NCBI GenBank assembly: GCA_945870155.1
Contig: CAMBSB010000005.1
Span: 18,361 to 82,360, forward strand
Reading direction: 5' to 3'
Origin: Paludibacter jiangxiensis
Lineage (GTDB): Bacteria; Bacteroidota; Bacteroidia; Bacteroidales; Paludibacteraceae
DNA: 64,000 nt
Positions 63,328 to 64,000 of this stretch are shown here, in pieces; position 1 is the first letter of the stretch; each line of letters opens with the position of its first letter. The notes under the pieces are model-generated. The model was not told where the DNA came from and did not search any database. It saw nothing but the letters and a program-made list of their open reading frames with translations. A program made the position numbers and the translations under genes.

Positions 63328-64000
63328 ATGAAACGAAGCGAAATCAATCAAATTTTGGCTAATGCCAAAGCCTTTATGTCCGAAAAACAATTTATACTTC
63401 CACCGTGGGCAAATTGGACTGTAGAAGACTGGAAAAAAAACCGCGAAAATACTTCTGAAATTATCAACAATATGCTCGGTTGGGATATTACTGACTTTGG
63501 TTCGGGCGATTTTTACAAACGTGGTTTGTTCCTTTTTACTATTCGCAATGGCAAGTTCAAAGTGGACAGAAAACCCTATGCCGAAAAAATAATGATTGTG
63601 GAAGAAGAGCAAGAAACACCTATGCACTTTCATTGGGCAAAAATGGAAGATATTATCAACCGAGGTGGTGGAAACTTGGTAATTGAACTTTACAATGCTA
63701 CGAAAGACGATAAACTGGATACAACTGATGTGGTTGTGAAAGTTGATGGCGTAAAACACATTGTTCCTGCAGGTGGCAAACTAATATTAACTCCCGGCGA
63801 AAGTGTTTGTTTAGAACAGGGCAATTATCATCGTTTTTACGGCGAAGCCGGCAAAGGCAAAGTATTGGTGGGCGAAGTAAGTATGGTAAATGATGATAGC
63901 AACGACAATTGTTTTTACGAAGAAATAGGTCGCTTTCCCATTATTGAAGAAGATGAACAGCCTATGCACTTATTAGCAAGTGATTATGCAAAATTTTTGA
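63328..64000 (+). CDS. D-lyxose / D-mannose isomerase, 3' end cut by the window
   Basis: A cupin-fold sugar isomerase that interconverts D-lyxose/D-xylulose and D-mannose/D-fructose. 224 codons are present and the frame is still open at the edge; known members have about 227 residues, so only a few are missing. The TGA written at 63998-64000 is out of frame. Metal ligands are visible: H100 and H102 in PMHFHWAKMEDI, E107, and H168 in NYHRF. No signal peptide, so it is cytoplasmic. Lying 24 bases after the GH2 gene, it gives the locus an entry of mannose into central metabolism as fructose. Confidence 0.88.
   Translation, partial: MKRSEINQILANAKAFMSEKQFILPPWANWTVEDWKKNRENTSEIINNMLGWDITDFGSGDFYKRGLFLFTIRNGKFKVDRKPYAEKIMIVEEEQETPMHFHWAKMEDIINRGGGNLVIELYNATKDDKLDTTDVVVKVDGVKHIVPAGGKLILTPGESVCLEQGNYHRFYGEAGKGKVLVGEVSMVNDDSNDNCFYEEIGRFPIIEEDEQPMHLLASDYAKFL

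Noticed and set aside
63998..64000. TGA at the very end of the window as stop codon of the isomerase gene
   Set aside because: The frame from ATG 63328 has codon boundaries at 63997, so this TGA is out of frame; the gene continues beyond the window.
35107..64000. The whole right half as one large mannan utilisation locus
   Set aside because: The first SusC lacks the STN domain, no glycosidase lies before 58982, and a perfect new promoter precedes the sigma factor at 50694, so two separate systems fit better.

Overview
The window comes from an AT-rich genome of the phylum Bacteroidota, most likely order Bacteroidales. The evidence is two SusC/SusD outer-membrane nutrient systems, proteins with type IX secretion (T9SS) C-terminal domains, a type III glutamine synthetase, DUF4302, DUF3823 and FecR/ECF-sigma families, and many promoters with the phylum-specific -7 box TAnnTTTG. 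The species cannot be named from the sequence alone. No tRNA, rRNA or CRISPR array was seen.

Layout. (1) 1-12.6 kb is core nitrogen metabolism: a divergent PEP/pyruvate-binding enzyme cut by the window edge, a structured intergenic region with a candidate small RNA, then glnN, gltB, gltD and asnB. These assimilate ammonium into glutamine, glutamate and asparagine. (2) 12.7-19.8 kb holds an SGNH acetylesterase, a large FAD/Fe-S 2-hydroxyacid dehydrogenase with an NmrA-like protein, and a Ser-type sulfatase. (3) 20-25.7 kb is a type III restriction-modification pair (mod-res, minus strand). Its upstream side carries a strongly folded 213-bp element, a 28-bp perfect palindrome and a decayed fragment that resembles a mobile-element primase, so this looks like an acquired island. 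(4) 25.8-29.7 kb is a sugar module: an AraC-type regulator, an arabinose-isomerase-family enzyme and an MFS transporter. (5) 30.2-34.9 kb is a giant repeat-rich T9SS surface protein behind two pairs of direct repeats with a 21-bp period, plus a 55-residue peptide gene. (6) 35.1-47.7 kb is a long same-strand locus: SusC, SusD, zinc metallohydrolase lipoprotein, DUF4302 lipoprotein, two T9SS proteins and an alpha/beta hydrolase. It has no glycosidase, so its substrate is probably not a typical polysaccharide. This is the best candidate for an uncharacterised system. (7) 47.8-50.6 kb is a second FAD/Fe-S dehydrogenase, a paralogue of the first. (8) 50.7-64 kb is a polysaccharide utilisation locus: ECF sigma, FecR anti-sigma, SusC with an STN signalling domain, SusD, DUF3823, GH92 alpha-mannosidase, GH2 beta-mannosidase-like enzyme and a D-lyxose/D-mannose isomerase cut by the right edge. 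It plausibly takes mannose-containing glycans from sensing to fructose.

A dispersed GC-rich palindrome (core CCCCCTAAAGGGGG and variants) occurs in at least three inverted pairs in otherwise AT-rich spacers (9.3, 38.5 and 41.1 kb). One copy lies inside a SusD gene and encodes part of its lipoprotein signal peptide. Start codons at 19726, 24973 and 28306 were chosen inside longer open frames because the upstream extensions run through promoters or repeats.
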